Origin: an uncultured Faecalibacterium sp. | Lineage (GTDB): Bacteria; Bacillota; Clostridia; Oscillospirales; Ruminococcaceae | Assembly (NCBI GenBank): GCA_934501115.1 | Contig: CAKSTO010000024.1 | Coordinates: 1 to 35,491 of the forward strand | Direction of reading: 5' to 3' | DNA: 35,491 bases | Shown: piece by piece, positions 23,044-29,212 of the stretch | Layout: each line of letters starts with the position of its first letter | How positions within the stretch are numbered: the stretch's first letter is position 1 | Position numbers and translations under genes: made by a program | Notes under the pieces: generated by a model | The model's database searches: none | What the model saw: only the letters and a program-made list of their open reading frames with translations | Told to the model about the DNA's origin: nothing

Positions 23044-23559
23044 TCAGGAAAGGCTACTCTGCATGGAGCGCAGTACGCCGGAGCGCTGCAGGCTGTACAC
23101 CAGCACGCCCGCAATAACAGAGCCCACAGCGGTGGAAACGAGGAAGGGCACGATGTAGGCATAGAATGCGATATCACCGGCGCTCTTGCCCATGAGGAAA
23201 ATGGCCACCGGGTAAGCGCACAGACCGCCCAGAATGCTGGTGCCGAACACCTCGCCCACCATAGTGGCAAAGATTTTTTTAGTCTTCCAGTACACAAGGC
23301 CGCACAGCAGAGCGCCGAACATGCTGCCGGGGAAGGCCATCAGGCTGCCCAGACCCAGCAGGTTGCGCAGCAGGGAGGCCACAAAGGCCACACCCACGCC
23401 CCACCACGGGCCCAGCAGCACCGCGCAGGTCACGTTGACCATGTGCTGGATGGGTGCACATTTGCTGCCGAACATGGGGAAGCTGAACACGCTGCCCACC
23501 ACGCACAAAGCGCACAGCATACCGGCCAGCGCCAGCTTTTTCACAGAGAGATTTTTCAT
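23044..23559 (-). CDS. thiW: Thiazole transporter S component
   Basis: A 171-residue membrane protein of the ThiW family, the substrate-binding S component of an energy-coupling-factor transporter thought to import hydroxyethylthiazole. Five or six hydrophobic segments are seen, with the family stretches FPMFGSKCAPIQHMVNV, GPWWGVGVAFVASLLRNLLG, LMAFPGSMFGALL, GEVFGTSILGGLCAYPVA and a closing GSVIAGVLVY. The shared EcfAA'T module is not in this window. The ATG at 23559 has AAGGAG 9 nt upstream; the longer frame to 23679 lies in the leader. It is the first gene of the riboswitch-controlled operon. Confidence 0.94.
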   Translation of the reverse strand: MKNLSVKKLALAGMLCALCVVGSVFSFPMFGSKCAPIQHMVNVTCAVLLGPWWGVGVAFVASLLRNLLGLGSLMAFPGSMFGALLCGLVYWKTKKIFATMVGEVFGTSILGGLCAYPVAIFLMGKSAGDIAFYAYIVPFLVSTAVGSVIAGVLVYSLQRSGVLRSMQSSLS

Positions 23560-23652
23560 AAGGTAAGGCTCCTTTCTCCTGCGGGAGCAGCAAAATCGTA
23601 CAGCGCCCCCGCAAACAGCCTGCACCGGGCGGCGCAGGCAAGATCTACAAGC

Positions 23653-23760
23653 GGTCGAGACTTTCTGGTCTCCTCTCACGCCGGAACACGGCTTCCCATC
23701 GCTGACGATTCACGGTACTCAGGGCGCTCCCCCTCAGTCCGCTGCGGCACTCCCCCGCAG
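23653..23760 (-). other. Degenerate second TPP-aptamer-like sequence in the thiW leader
   Basis: Between the riboswitch terminator and thiW, two segments echo the upstream TPP aptamer. At 23726-23760 (minus) GGGGGAG...CAGCGGACTGAGGGG parallels the aptamer's GGGGAG...CAGCGGGCTGAGAGG. At 23653-23682 TGAGAGGAGAC-CAGAAA-GTCTC-GACC parallels TGAGAGGAAGC-AAAACA-GCTTC-GACC, with the P3-like stem kept by compensatory changes. The conserved GGATAATGCC part of the pyrophosphate helix is missing. It may be a decayed duplicate or a variant aptamer. Confidence 0.35.
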
Positions 23761-23802
23761 AAAGGTACAAGGCATCCTCCTCAGAACAGTAAAATAAGCC
23801 AC

Positions 23803-23839
23803 AACAAAAAACAGGAGACGCCTTCTGCGGCGTCTCCTG
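23803..23839 (-). terminator. TPP-riboswitch expression-platform terminator
   Basis: A perfect 11-bp stem CAGGAGACGCC/GGCGTCTCCTG (23812-23822 with 23829-23839), 6-nt loop, followed by TTTTTTGTTG on the minus strand. It lies directly downstream of the TPP aptamer, so ligand binding probably favours termination before thiW. Confidence 0.9.
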
Positions 23840-23854
23840 CAAAAAATCACGATG

Positions 23855-23945
23855 ATGACTTCCTACGGCGGCATTATCCGCATCAGGTAAAGGGTCGAAG
23901 CTGTTTTGCTTCCTCTCAGCCCGCTGTCACGAGCTCCCCTGTATT
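23855..23945 (-). promoter_or_regulatory. TPP (THI element) riboswitch
   Basis: The minus strand carries the TPP-aptamer hallmarks in order: a GGGGAGC P1/P2 strand, GGGCTGAGAGG, a P3 hairpin GGAAGC/GCTTC, GACCCTTTACCTGAT, GCGGATAATGCCGC and the closing GTAGGAAG. It lies between a promoter and an intrinsic terminator upstream of thiW, thiM, thiE and thiC. TPP is expected to lower expression of this operon by premature termination. Confidence 0.96.
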
Positions 23946-23958
23946 TGATTGTGACTGT

Positions 23959-23987
23959 ATTTTACACCCTTTGCCCGAAAAATGCAA
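23959..23987 (-). promoter_or_regulatory. Promoter of the thiamine operon
   Basis: On the minus strand: TTGCAT -35 (23982-23987), 17-bp spacer, TAAAAT -10 (23959-23964). The start site falls just before the TPP aptamer. Confidence 0.8.
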
Positions 23988-24230
23988 GGGGCTTGCGTCT
24001 GGGCGCCTTTTCGGCCTCGCCTGCTTCGGCAGGATAACGCGAAGCCATGTCAGATGGGTGGGCAGGGCACTTTGATCGATGATGCATCCCTATGGGGAGT
24101 GCGAAGGTTTGCCACGCTGGTGGTCTGGCGAGCGGCAGCAGGACGAAGCAGGCGGGGCCGGAGCTATGCTCTCTGCCTACTGCCCGCCGTCCGTCCGGAC
24201 TTATCGATAATTCCGATCAATATTTTAGAA
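23988..24230. other. Divergent intergenic stretch, no gene seen
   Basis: Between the thiamine promoter and the AGCS promoter I see no supported gene. Open frames here lack ribosome sites. It is GC-rich with small hairpins up to about 24200 and turns AT-rich near 24200, where TTATCGATAA forms a small palindrome that might be a regulator site. Confidence 0.3.
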
Positions 24231-24259
24231 TTTACAATTCTTCTGTACTGTACTATAAT
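24231..24259 (+). promoter_or_regulatory. Promoter of the AGCS symporter gene
   Basis: TTTACA -35 (24231-24236), 17-bp spacer and consensus TATAAT -10 (24254-24259), about 38 bp before the start codon. Confidence 0.85.
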
Positions 24260-24303
24260 AAAGCCAACGTCTGTTCTTACTTAACGTACAGGAGGAGTCT
24301 GTC

Positions 24304-25689
24304 TTGCTGATCCATCTGATCGAATCCGTCTATCGCCTGCTGTGGGGCGATCTGTTCACCATTCCGCTGGCCGGCGGCATCGGTGTTTCCTTTATGGTCG
24401 TGCTGCTGTTCACAGCGGGCATCTGGTTCACCTGCCGCACGCGTCTGCTGCCTGTACGGCTGTTCCGGGACATGATCGCTGCGGTCTGCGAGAAAAAGCA
24501 GGCAAAAGACGGCCTGTCCTCCTTCCAGACCCTGATCGTTTCCACCGCCACCCGCGTGGGCATGGGCAACCTTGTGGGCGTGGTGGCCGCAGTGTCTGCG
24601 GGCGGTGCGGGCGCAGTGTTCTGGATGTGGATCACGGCTCTGCTGGGCGCATCCACATCCTTTGTCGAGTCCACCCTCGCCCAGAAATACCGCCAGCCCG
24701 ACCCGCTCTACGGCGGCTGGCGGGGCGGCCCCGCTTACTATCTTCATGTGCTGGCCGAGCGCCTGCGGGGCAAAAAGCTCAAGCGGTCGGTGTGTGCAGC
24801 GTTGTTTGCGGGATCCGGCCTCATCTGCTGGTGCGGCATCAGTCAGGTGATCTCCAATTCGGTGAGTTCTTCCTTTGAAAATGCCTTCCACATCCCGCCG
24901 CTGGCTACCACGCTGGTACTCACTGCCATTGCGGCCGTCATCGTGCTGTGCAGGAACGCCACCGTGAAAAGTCTGGACGTGATGGTTCCCATCATGGCCG
25001 TGTGTTATTTTGTCCTGACCGTGGGTGTGGTGCTGTTCAACCTGCCCAAGCTGCCTGCGGTGTTTGGCCGCATCTTCACCGAGGCCTTCGGCCTGCGGCA
25101 GGCGGCGGCAGGCGGCTTCGGTGCCGTGCTGATGAACGGCGTCAAGCGCGGCCTGTTTTCCAACGAGGCAGGCAGCGGCTCCGCCCCCTGCGCAGCTGCC
25201 GCCGCCGAGTGCGACGACCCGGTCAAGATGGGTCTTGTGCAGGCGCTGGGCGTGCTGATCGACACCGTGGTCATCTGCAGCTGCACGGCCTTTCTGATGC
25301 TGCTGGTGCCCGAGGACATCACCGCCGGCCTTGCAGGTATGGATTTGCTGCAGACCGCCATGCAGTACCATCTGGGCGGGTTCGGCACGGTGTTTATCGC
25401 CGTCACGCTGGCGCTGTTCAGCTTTTCCACCTTTCTGGGGGTGCTGTACTACGCCCGCTCCAATGTCGCTTACCTGTGCGGCGACAATTGGTGGAGCCAG
25501 ACCGTTTACAAGTTCATTGCACTGGTGATGCTGCTGATCGGCGGCATGCAGGCCTACACGGTGGTGTGGGATCTTGGCGATGTGGGCATCGGTCTGATGA
25601 CCATTTTCAACATGCTGGCACTGGTGCCCATGGCACACGAAGCGCTGGACGCTCTGAACCGCTACGAAAAACGCAAAAAGCTGCAGTAA
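24304..25689 (+). CDS. AGCS family sodium:amino-acid (alanine/glycine) symporter
   Basis: A 461-residue membrane protein of the alanine/glycine:cation symporter family, importing small neutral amino acids with Na+. Family signatures are visible: SSFQTLIVSTATRVGMGNLVGVVAAVSAGGAGAVFWMW (near residues 72-110), GGPAYYL, RGLFSNEAGSGSAPCAAAAA (near 281-300) and SFSTFLGVLYYARSN. There are about 10-11 hydrophobic helices. Translation starts at TTG, the only start suitably placed 6 nt after AGGAGGAG. It is monocistronic, with a strong promoter and a 14-bp-stem terminator. Confidence 0.95.
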   Translation: MLIHLIESVYRLLWGDLFTIPLAGGIGVSFMVVLLFTAGIWFTCRTRLLPVRLFRDMIAAVCEKKQAKDGLSSFQTLIVSTATRVGMGNLVGVVAAVSAGGAGAVFWMWITALLGASTSFVESTLAQKYRQPDPLYGGWRGGPAYYLHVLAERLRGKKLKRSVCAALFAGSGLICWCGISQVISNSVSSSFENAFHIPPLATTLVLTAIAAVIVLCRNATVKSLDVMVPIMAVCYFVLTVGVVLFNLPKLPAVFGRIFTEAFGLRQAAAGGFGAVLMNGVKRGLFSNEAGSGSAPCAAAAAECDDPVKMGLVQALGVLIDTVVICSCTAFLMLLVPEDITAGLAGMDLLQTAMQYHLGGFGTVFIAVTLALFSFSTFLGVLYYARSNVAYLCGDNWWSQTVYKFIALVMLLIGGMQAYTVVWDLGDVGIGLMTIFNMLALVPMAHEALDALNRYEKRKKLQ

Positions 25690-25692
25690 ACC

Positions 25693-25740
25693 AAACAGCG
25701 GCATCCACCTCTGCAGGGCGGATGCCGCTGTTTTGCTTTG
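25693..25740. terminator. Bidirectional terminator between AGCS and Hpt genes
   Basis: A perfect 14-bp stem (25693-25706 with 25720-25733) and a 13-nt loop are followed by TTTTGCTTTG on the plus strand. It sits between convergent genes and can serve the minus strand too, with a short U tract. Confidence 0.85.
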
Positions 25741-25744
25741 TTCC

Positions 25745-26101
25745 TCATTTCAGCTCAGCCAGCTCACGGATCGCATCTGCGGTCACGCCGTACTGCTTTT
25801 TCACACGGCTGAACTGCGCCTTTGCATCCTCCAGGCGTCCTGCTCGCAGCGTCTCCGTCAGTACCGCCGTGGGAACACAAAGGTTTGAAAAGCCCAGATT
25901 CTGACATACGCCCCTGAGCGTATGTGCCGCACGGAAAGCCTTCTGCGTGTCCCCTGCTTCCAGCGCAGTCTTCAGGCTGCTGTAGCTGTCATCTTCGAGG
26001 AACAGCAGCACGAACCTGCGGATCATTGCCTCGCTGCAAAGACGCTTGTGTACCTCTTCGTAGTCTGCTCCCATCCGGATATAACATTCCTGAATCGTCA
26101 T
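25745..26101 (-). CDS. Hpt (histidine phosphotransfer) domain protein
   Basis: A 118-residue four-helix Hpt protein. The phosphorylatable histidine is His60 in FRAAHTLRGVCQNLG, the standard A-H-x-L-K/R-G motif, and MTIQECYIRMGADYEEV is the usual start of clostridial stand-alone Hpt proteins. It would relay phosphate between a hybrid histidine kinase and a response regulator, neither of which is in the window. The ATG at 26101 matches family length; an ATG at 26182, with GAGGG nearby, would add 27 basic residues and cannot be excluded. It stands alone between the AGCS gene and tRNA-Tyr. Confidence 0.88.
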   Translation of the reverse strand: MTIQECYIRMGADYEEVHKRLCSEAMIRRFVLLFLEDDSYSSLKTALEAGDTQKAFRAAHTLRGVCQNLGFSNLCVPTAVLTETLRAGRLEDAKAQFSRVKKQYGVTADAIRELAELK

Positions 26102-26325
26102 AGCGTCTGCCGTCCCTCTTCTTTTTTCTCGGGCTGCAAAATCGCGGATCCGCTTTGCTCTGCCCGGATGCAGAGCAATCATATCATTCCCTCGGATCTT
26201 TTTCAATGCCTTGTGAAAAACTCCGCATTTTTCACAAATTCGGCTTTTGTTTTTGTACATTTTAACTCTGCTGCGTGAAAAAGCCGGAAATCCAGAAAGT
26301 TTCCGAGAAAAAAGCAAAAAATCAG

Positions 26326-26354
26326 TTGACAAATCCAGTTCCTCATGCTAAAAT
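26326..26354 (+). promoter_or_regulatory. Promoter of tRNA-Tyr
   Basis: Consensus TTGACA -35 (26326-26331), 17-bp spacer, TAAAAT -10 (26349-26354) with an extended TGC. The start site is about 36 bp before the tRNA. Confidence 0.9.
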
Positions 26355-26396
26355 AAACAAGTCGTCCGGCTTCCGGGTGGCATCAAAAATAAATAT

Positions 26397-26481
26397 GGGC
26401 GTGTTCCCGAGTGGCCAATGGGGACAGACTGTAAATCTGCTGCTTTCAGCTTCGGTGGTTCGAATCCACCCGCGCCCACCA
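26397..26481 (+). tRNA. tRNA-Tyr (GTA)
   Basis: An 85-nt class II tRNA. The acceptor stem GGGCGTG pairs with CGCGCCC (one G-U), CCA is encoded, the anticodon is GTA (26431-26433) in loop CTGTAAA, a long variable arm follows, and the T arm has GGTTCGAATCC. This structure is typical of bacterial tRNA-Tyr. It has its own promoter and terminator. Confidence 0.97.
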
Positions 26482-26487
26482 AAAAAG

Positions 26488-26522
26488 CTCTAGCGTATTT
26501 AGTACGCTGGAGTTTTTTGTTT
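26488..26522 (+). terminator. Terminator of tRNA-Tyr
   Basis: A 10-bp stem (26488-26497 with 26503-26512, one G-U), 5-nt loop, then TTTTTTGTTTT. It begins 7 bp past the CCA end. Confidence 0.9.
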
Positions 26523-26545
26523 TGCAGCAAAGCCAAACTCACTGG

Positions 26546-26700
26546 GCGGGTGGATTCGAACAGCAGCGGAGCCGACCGCTGCCTGCGGCAGAAACAGGGA
26601 GGCGAGGCTGGGGCAGTGCTCCGCTTTTTCAAAGCCCTGCCAAGGGGCTGCGGAAAAAGCGGCAAGCGCAACTCGTAAGACCCGCCGAACAGTCCGGCTG
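26546..26700. repeat. Non-coding stretch starting with an inverted T-arm copy
   Basis: 26523-26704 holds no gene. It starts near a 16-bp segment (26546-26561, GCGGGTGGATTCGAAC) that is the exact reverse complement of the tRNA-Tyr T-arm and acceptor region at 26458-26473, followed by GC-rich hairpin-forming sequence (for example GACCGCTGCCTGCGGCAG). It may be a tRNA-targeting repeat or the scar of an integration. Confidence 0.35.
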
Positions 26701-26704
26701 GGAA

Positions 26705-26753
26705 AAAAGACCAGAGCTGTAAAGCCTCTTCGGCTAAATAGCTCTGGTCTTTT
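26705..26753. terminator. Terminator of argF (bidirectional hairpin)
   Basis: A perfect 14-bp stem (26705-26718 with 26740-26753) encloses an AGCC/GGCT inner hairpin. Read on the minus strand it is followed by two more U (TTTTTT in all), about 90 bp past the argF stop; on the plus strand the arm ends in TTTT. Confidence 0.8.
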
Positions 26754-26845
26754 GGTTGGAGCTTATGCAGCAGCCTTTTGTAAACTATAAAATCATAATT
26801 CCACTGTTATTGTCAGAGCGCAGCGGAGACGATTCTAAATCGTAG

Positions 26846-27844
26846 TTATTTCTCGTAGCCAAGGGTCGCTGCCATGACAGCCTTGATGGTGTGCATCCGG
26901 TTCTCTGCCTCGTCGAACACGATGCTCTGGGGGCCTTCAAACACTTCATCGGTCACTTCCATGGCGTCACGGCCAAAGCGCTCGCCCATCTCTTTGCCCA
27001 CGGTGGTCTTGTGGTCGTGGAAGGCGGGCAGGCAGTGCATGAACACAGCCTTGCTGCCTGCAATGTCCATCAGCTGCTGATTGATCTGGTAGGGGGCAAG
27101 GTCGCCGATGCGCTCTGCCCATACCTCTACCGGCTCACCCATGGACACCCACACATCGGTGTACAGCACATCGGCACCCTTGGCGGCCTTGGCAGGGTCC
27201 TCCTCAAAGGTGAGGGTGGCGCCGGTCTGGGCGGCAATGGCCTGACACTGCGCCACAAGAGCGGCATCCGGCTGGTACTTTTTGGGGGCGCAGGCGGTAA
27301 AGTTCAGCCCCATCTTTGCGCAGCCCACCATCAGGCTGTTGCCCATGTTGTAGCGTGCGTCGCCGAAGTAAACGAAGTTGATGCCCTTCAGGTGACCGAA
27401 GTGCTCCCGGATGGTGAGGAAGTCGGCCAGGATCTGGGTGGGGTGGAACTCGTTGGTCAGGCCGTTCCACACCGGCACACCGGCGTAGCGTGCCAGATCT
27501 TCCACGATCTGCTGGCCGTAGCCGCGGTACTCGATCCCGTCGAACATCCGGCCAAGCACCCGGGCAGTGTCGGCAATGGACTCCTTTTTGCCGATCTGGC
27601 TGCCGGAGGGATCAAGGTAGGTCACCTCCATGCCCAGATCATGGGCGGCCACCTCAAAGCTGCAGCGGGTGCGGGTGGAAGTCTTTTCAAAGATCAGGGC
27701 AATGTTTTTGCCCGCAAGCTGGTCATTATGGCGGATTCCGGCCTTCTTTTTTGCCTTCAGGTCAGCGGCAAGGTCGAGCAGTTCCCCGATCTCGGCGGGG
27801 GTGTAGTCCAATAGCTTCAAAAAGCTGCGGTTCTTCAGGCTCAT
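26846..27844 (-). CDS. argF: Ornithine carbamoyltransferase
   Basis: A 332-residue transcarbamylase that joins carbamoyl phosphate and ornithine to make citrulline. The carbamoyl-phosphate motif KTSTRTRCSFEVAAHDLG (near residues 54-71), the GLTNEFHPTQILADF stretch, DVWVSMGE and the ornithine-binding HCLPAFHD (near 271) identify it as OTCase rather than aspartate transcarbamylase. A catabolic role (arcB) cannot be excluded from sequence alone; the promoter motif shared with pyrE-carAB favours biosynthesis. No other arginine gene is nearby, and it stands alone between its promoter and terminator. Confidence 0.95.
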   Translation of the reverse strand: MSLKNRSFLKLLDYTPAEIGELLDLAADLKAKKKAGIRHNDQLAGKNIALIFEKTSTRTRCSFEVAAHDLGMEVTYLDPSGSQIGKKESIADTARVLGRMFDGIEYRGYGQQIVEDLARYAGVPVWNGLTNEFHPTQILADFLTIREHFGHLKGINFVYFGDARYNMGNSLMVGCAKMGLNFTACAPKKYQPDAALVAQCQAIAAQTGATLTFEEDPAKAAKGADVLYTDVWVSMGEPVEVWAERIGDLAPYQINQQLMDIAGSKAVFMHCLPAFHDHKTTVGKEMGERFGRDAMEVTDEVFEGPQSIVFDEAENRMHTIKAVMAATLGYEK

Positions 27845-27860
27845 TGTATATTTCCCTCTC

Positions 27861-27929
27861 TATGCAAAGTTTAATGTATATTTATGCGAAGTATAATACT
27901 ATTATAATACGTTCTCTCCGGGCGGTCAA
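27861..27929 (-). promoter_or_regulatory. argF promoter with putative arginine-repressor sites
   Basis: On the minus strand: TTGACC -35 (27924-27929), 17-bp spacer, consensus TATAAT -10 (27901-27906). Around and after the predicted start site lies an AT-rich stretch with CGCATAAA (27881-27888) and a second TTGCATA (27861-27867 region). The octamer is identical to one upstream of the pyrE-carAB promoter. The promoter is well supported; binding of ArgR is inference. Confidence 0.7.
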
Positions 27930-27944
27930 GAGGAAACGGCCATC

Positions 27945-28073
27945 TTGACAAATCACGCTGCAGCGCGTATCCCGAAAAAAGAAGGGTGCTGACTGCAAAG
28001 GTCAGCTTTCCGCCCCATACGTCAAAAGAGATTGACCGTCAGGCTTGGAACACTGAGGCGGTCAATCTTTTTT
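27945..28073 (+). ncRNA. Orphan antitoxin-like small RNA
   Basis: The RNA segment (about 27984-28073) closely parallels the antitoxin RNA at 28645: a 5' hairpin GCTGAC-TGCAAAG-GTCAGC, then GTCAAAAGA and a terminator with GATTGACCG (28030-28038) pairing CGGTCAATC (28059-28067) and TTTTTTG. Upstream is TTGACA (27945-27950) with a degenerate -10, TATCCC, at 17 bp. No toxin ORF lies opposite; instead the 3' end of the dCMP deaminase gene abuts it, and the hairpin serves that gene as terminator. Confidence 0.55.
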
Positions 28074-28091
28074 GTTATCATCGTTTTTCGC

Positions 28092-28571
28092 TCACAGCTC
28101 CAGCTCAGCCCGGCGTCCGGTGGGGGTATAGGCAGTCAGCTTCACGCCGGCCTTTTTGAACATGAACCGTGCCGCCACGCTGGAGTCACTGTCGTGGTAT
28201 TTATCGCCGTAGTACACCACCTCGGCAATGCCGGACTGGATGATGGCCTTGGTGCACTCGTTGCAGGGGAAGAGCGTCACGTACACCCGCGCTCCCTTCA
28301 GGTTGTTATGAGCGCTGTTGAGGATGGCATTCAGCTCTGCATGGCAGACATACATATACTTGGTGTCCAGCGGTGCCCCCTCCCGCTCCCACGGCATCTC
28401 GTCGTCATTACAGCCGGTGGGCATACCGTTGTAGCCCAGCGAGAGGATCTTGTTTTCCGGGCTGACGATGCACGCGCCCACCTGACTGTTGGGATCCTTG
28501 GAGCGCATGGCCGTGAGCAGCGCAATGCCCATGAAATATTCATCCCAGTTGATATAATCAGTACGCTTCAT
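28092..28571 (-). CDS. dCMP deaminase family protein
   Basis: A 159-residue zinc deaminase of the deoxycytidylate deaminase (ComEB-like) family, which forms dUMP for thymidylate synthesis. Zinc and catalytic residues are His77 and Glu79 in CHAELNAI and Cys103 and Cys106 in PCNEC; the N-terminus has SQVGACIVSPENKILSLGYNG, typical of the family. A loop insertion (CNDDEMPWEREGAPLDTKY) matches dCMP deaminases rather than riboflavin or tRNA deaminases. AGGAGG supports the ATG at 28571. It lies between the two antitoxin-like RNAs and converges on the first. Confidence 0.93.
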   Translation of the reverse strand: MKRTDYINWDEYFMGIALLTAMRSKDPNSQVGACIVSPENKILSLGYNGMPTGCNDDEMPWEREGAPLDTKYMYVCHAELNAILNSAHNNLKGARVYVTLFPCNECTKAIIQSGIAEVVYYGDKYHDSDSSVAARFMFKKAGVKLTAYTPTGRRAELEL

Positions 28572-28609
28572 CGCGGAAAAACCTCCTGTTCCGGCAGCGG
28601 GCCCGCCGC

Positions 28610-28738
28610 TTGACAAACCCGGTAAAATGGACTATACTACGAATAGAAAAGGTGCTGGCTGCAATGGTCAGCTCCTCCTCGGCGTCAAGTCAAAAGAATG
28701 ACCGCCTGCTTTGTGAGGGCAGAGGCGGTCATTTCTTT
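28610..28738 (+). ncRNA. Antisense antitoxin RNA (RatA-like) with promoter
   Basis: A strong promoter, TTGACA (28610-28615)-17 bp-TATACT (28633-28638), starts a transcript near 28645. It carries a 5' hairpin (GCTGGC/GTCAGC) and ends at an intrinsic terminator (ATGACCGCCT/AGGCGGTCAT, then TTTCTTTTTG). The about 95-nt RNA is antisense to the 3' end and terminator of the toxin gene, overlapping its last codons. This is the arrangement of B. subtilis txpA/RatA. The promoter and terminator are seen; antitoxin action is inferred from the neighbour. Confidence 0.75.
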
Positions 28739-28830
28739 TTGCCGTTGGAAATCGTCCATGTGATCTCGAAGGTAATGTAGACTGCTCCGCCAAGAAGCGT
28801 AAGCAGCAGCACGACCTGTTCAAACGTCAT
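28729..28830 (-). CDS. Holin-like type I toxin peptide
   Basis: A 33-residue peptide beginning MTFEQVVLLLTLLGG, with one hydrophobic helix (about residues 6-20), then TFEITWTISNGKKK with a basic end. This matches the putative holin-like toxin (Hol_Tox, TxpA/YonT-related) family of Firmicutes, small membrane peptides toxic when over-made. AGGGGGG gives a strong ribosome site. The stop codon overlaps the stem of a terminator hairpin, which is shared in the opposite direction by the antisense RNA. It is too short for ordinary gene callers. Confidence 0.85.
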   Translation of the reverse strand: MTFEQVVLLLTLLGGAVYITFEITWTISNGKKK

Positions 28831-28904
28831 GAGGCATCCCCCCTTTCCGCTTTCGCGTCAGGGGAAGCAAAAAGTTTTTCGTCCCCTCTGGCGCGCAGCC
28901 GGAA

Positions 28905-28990
28905 GGAGCTAGACCACCTGCAATGCAATCAGCACCTAGTCACCGCCGAAGCGGCATTTACAGCATACCACAAAATCGTCCTATTTGCAA
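28905..28990 (-). promoter_or_regulatory. Toxin mRNA promoter and long 5' leader
   Basis: On the minus strand: TTGCAA (28985-28990), 17-bp spacer, TATGCT (28962-28967), giving a leader of about 125 nt. Within it, 28905-28939 (AGGTGCTGATTGCA...GGTC...AGCTCC) resembles the 5' part of the two antitoxin RNAs in the same sense, as a degenerate third copy. Confidence 0.55.
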
Positions 28991-28998
28991 CGAAGGCC

Positions 28999-29040
28999 CC
29001 CGGCATCGCACCTATATGCGGCGCCGGGAGTTTGTTTTTT
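28999..29040 (+). terminator. Plus-strand intrinsic terminator without a known gene
   Basis: CCCGGC (28999-29004) pairs with GCCGGG (29023-29028), with an inner CGCA/TGCG stem, followed by GTTTGTTTTTTG. No plus-strand gene ends here; it may stop readthrough from the antitoxin RNA before the EF-G-like gene. Confidence 0.7.
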
Positions 29041-29117
29041 GCACCCAAAATGTCAACTTGCACAAAACACTGTCCTGAAGTTTGGAGGCATCGAGCCGTC
29101 TTTTTTCAAACGAAATA

Positions 29118-29155
29118 TTCAAAAATCGTTTCGAGTGTGGTATTATCTTTATAAA
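29118..29155 (+). promoter_or_regulatory. Promoter of the EF-G-like gene
   Basis: TTCAAA -35 (29118-29123), 17-bp spacer, TATTAT -10 (29141-29146); a second -10-like TATAAA overlaps downstream. The leader is about 60 nt. Confidence 0.6.
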
Positions 29156-29212
29156 ATATGCCACAAAAGCGGAGAGAATGCTCCGTGCGGCGGAAATGAG
29201 GGAAAAACCGAT

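Noticed and set aside
23645..23842. A small minus-strand ORF in the thiW leader with an AGGAGG nearby
   Set aside because: Its ATG lies in the riboswitch terminator stem, and the AGGAGG would serve only an internal TTG. The sequence is better explained by TPP-aptamer-like segments. A leader peptide starting at the TTG cannot be fully excluded.
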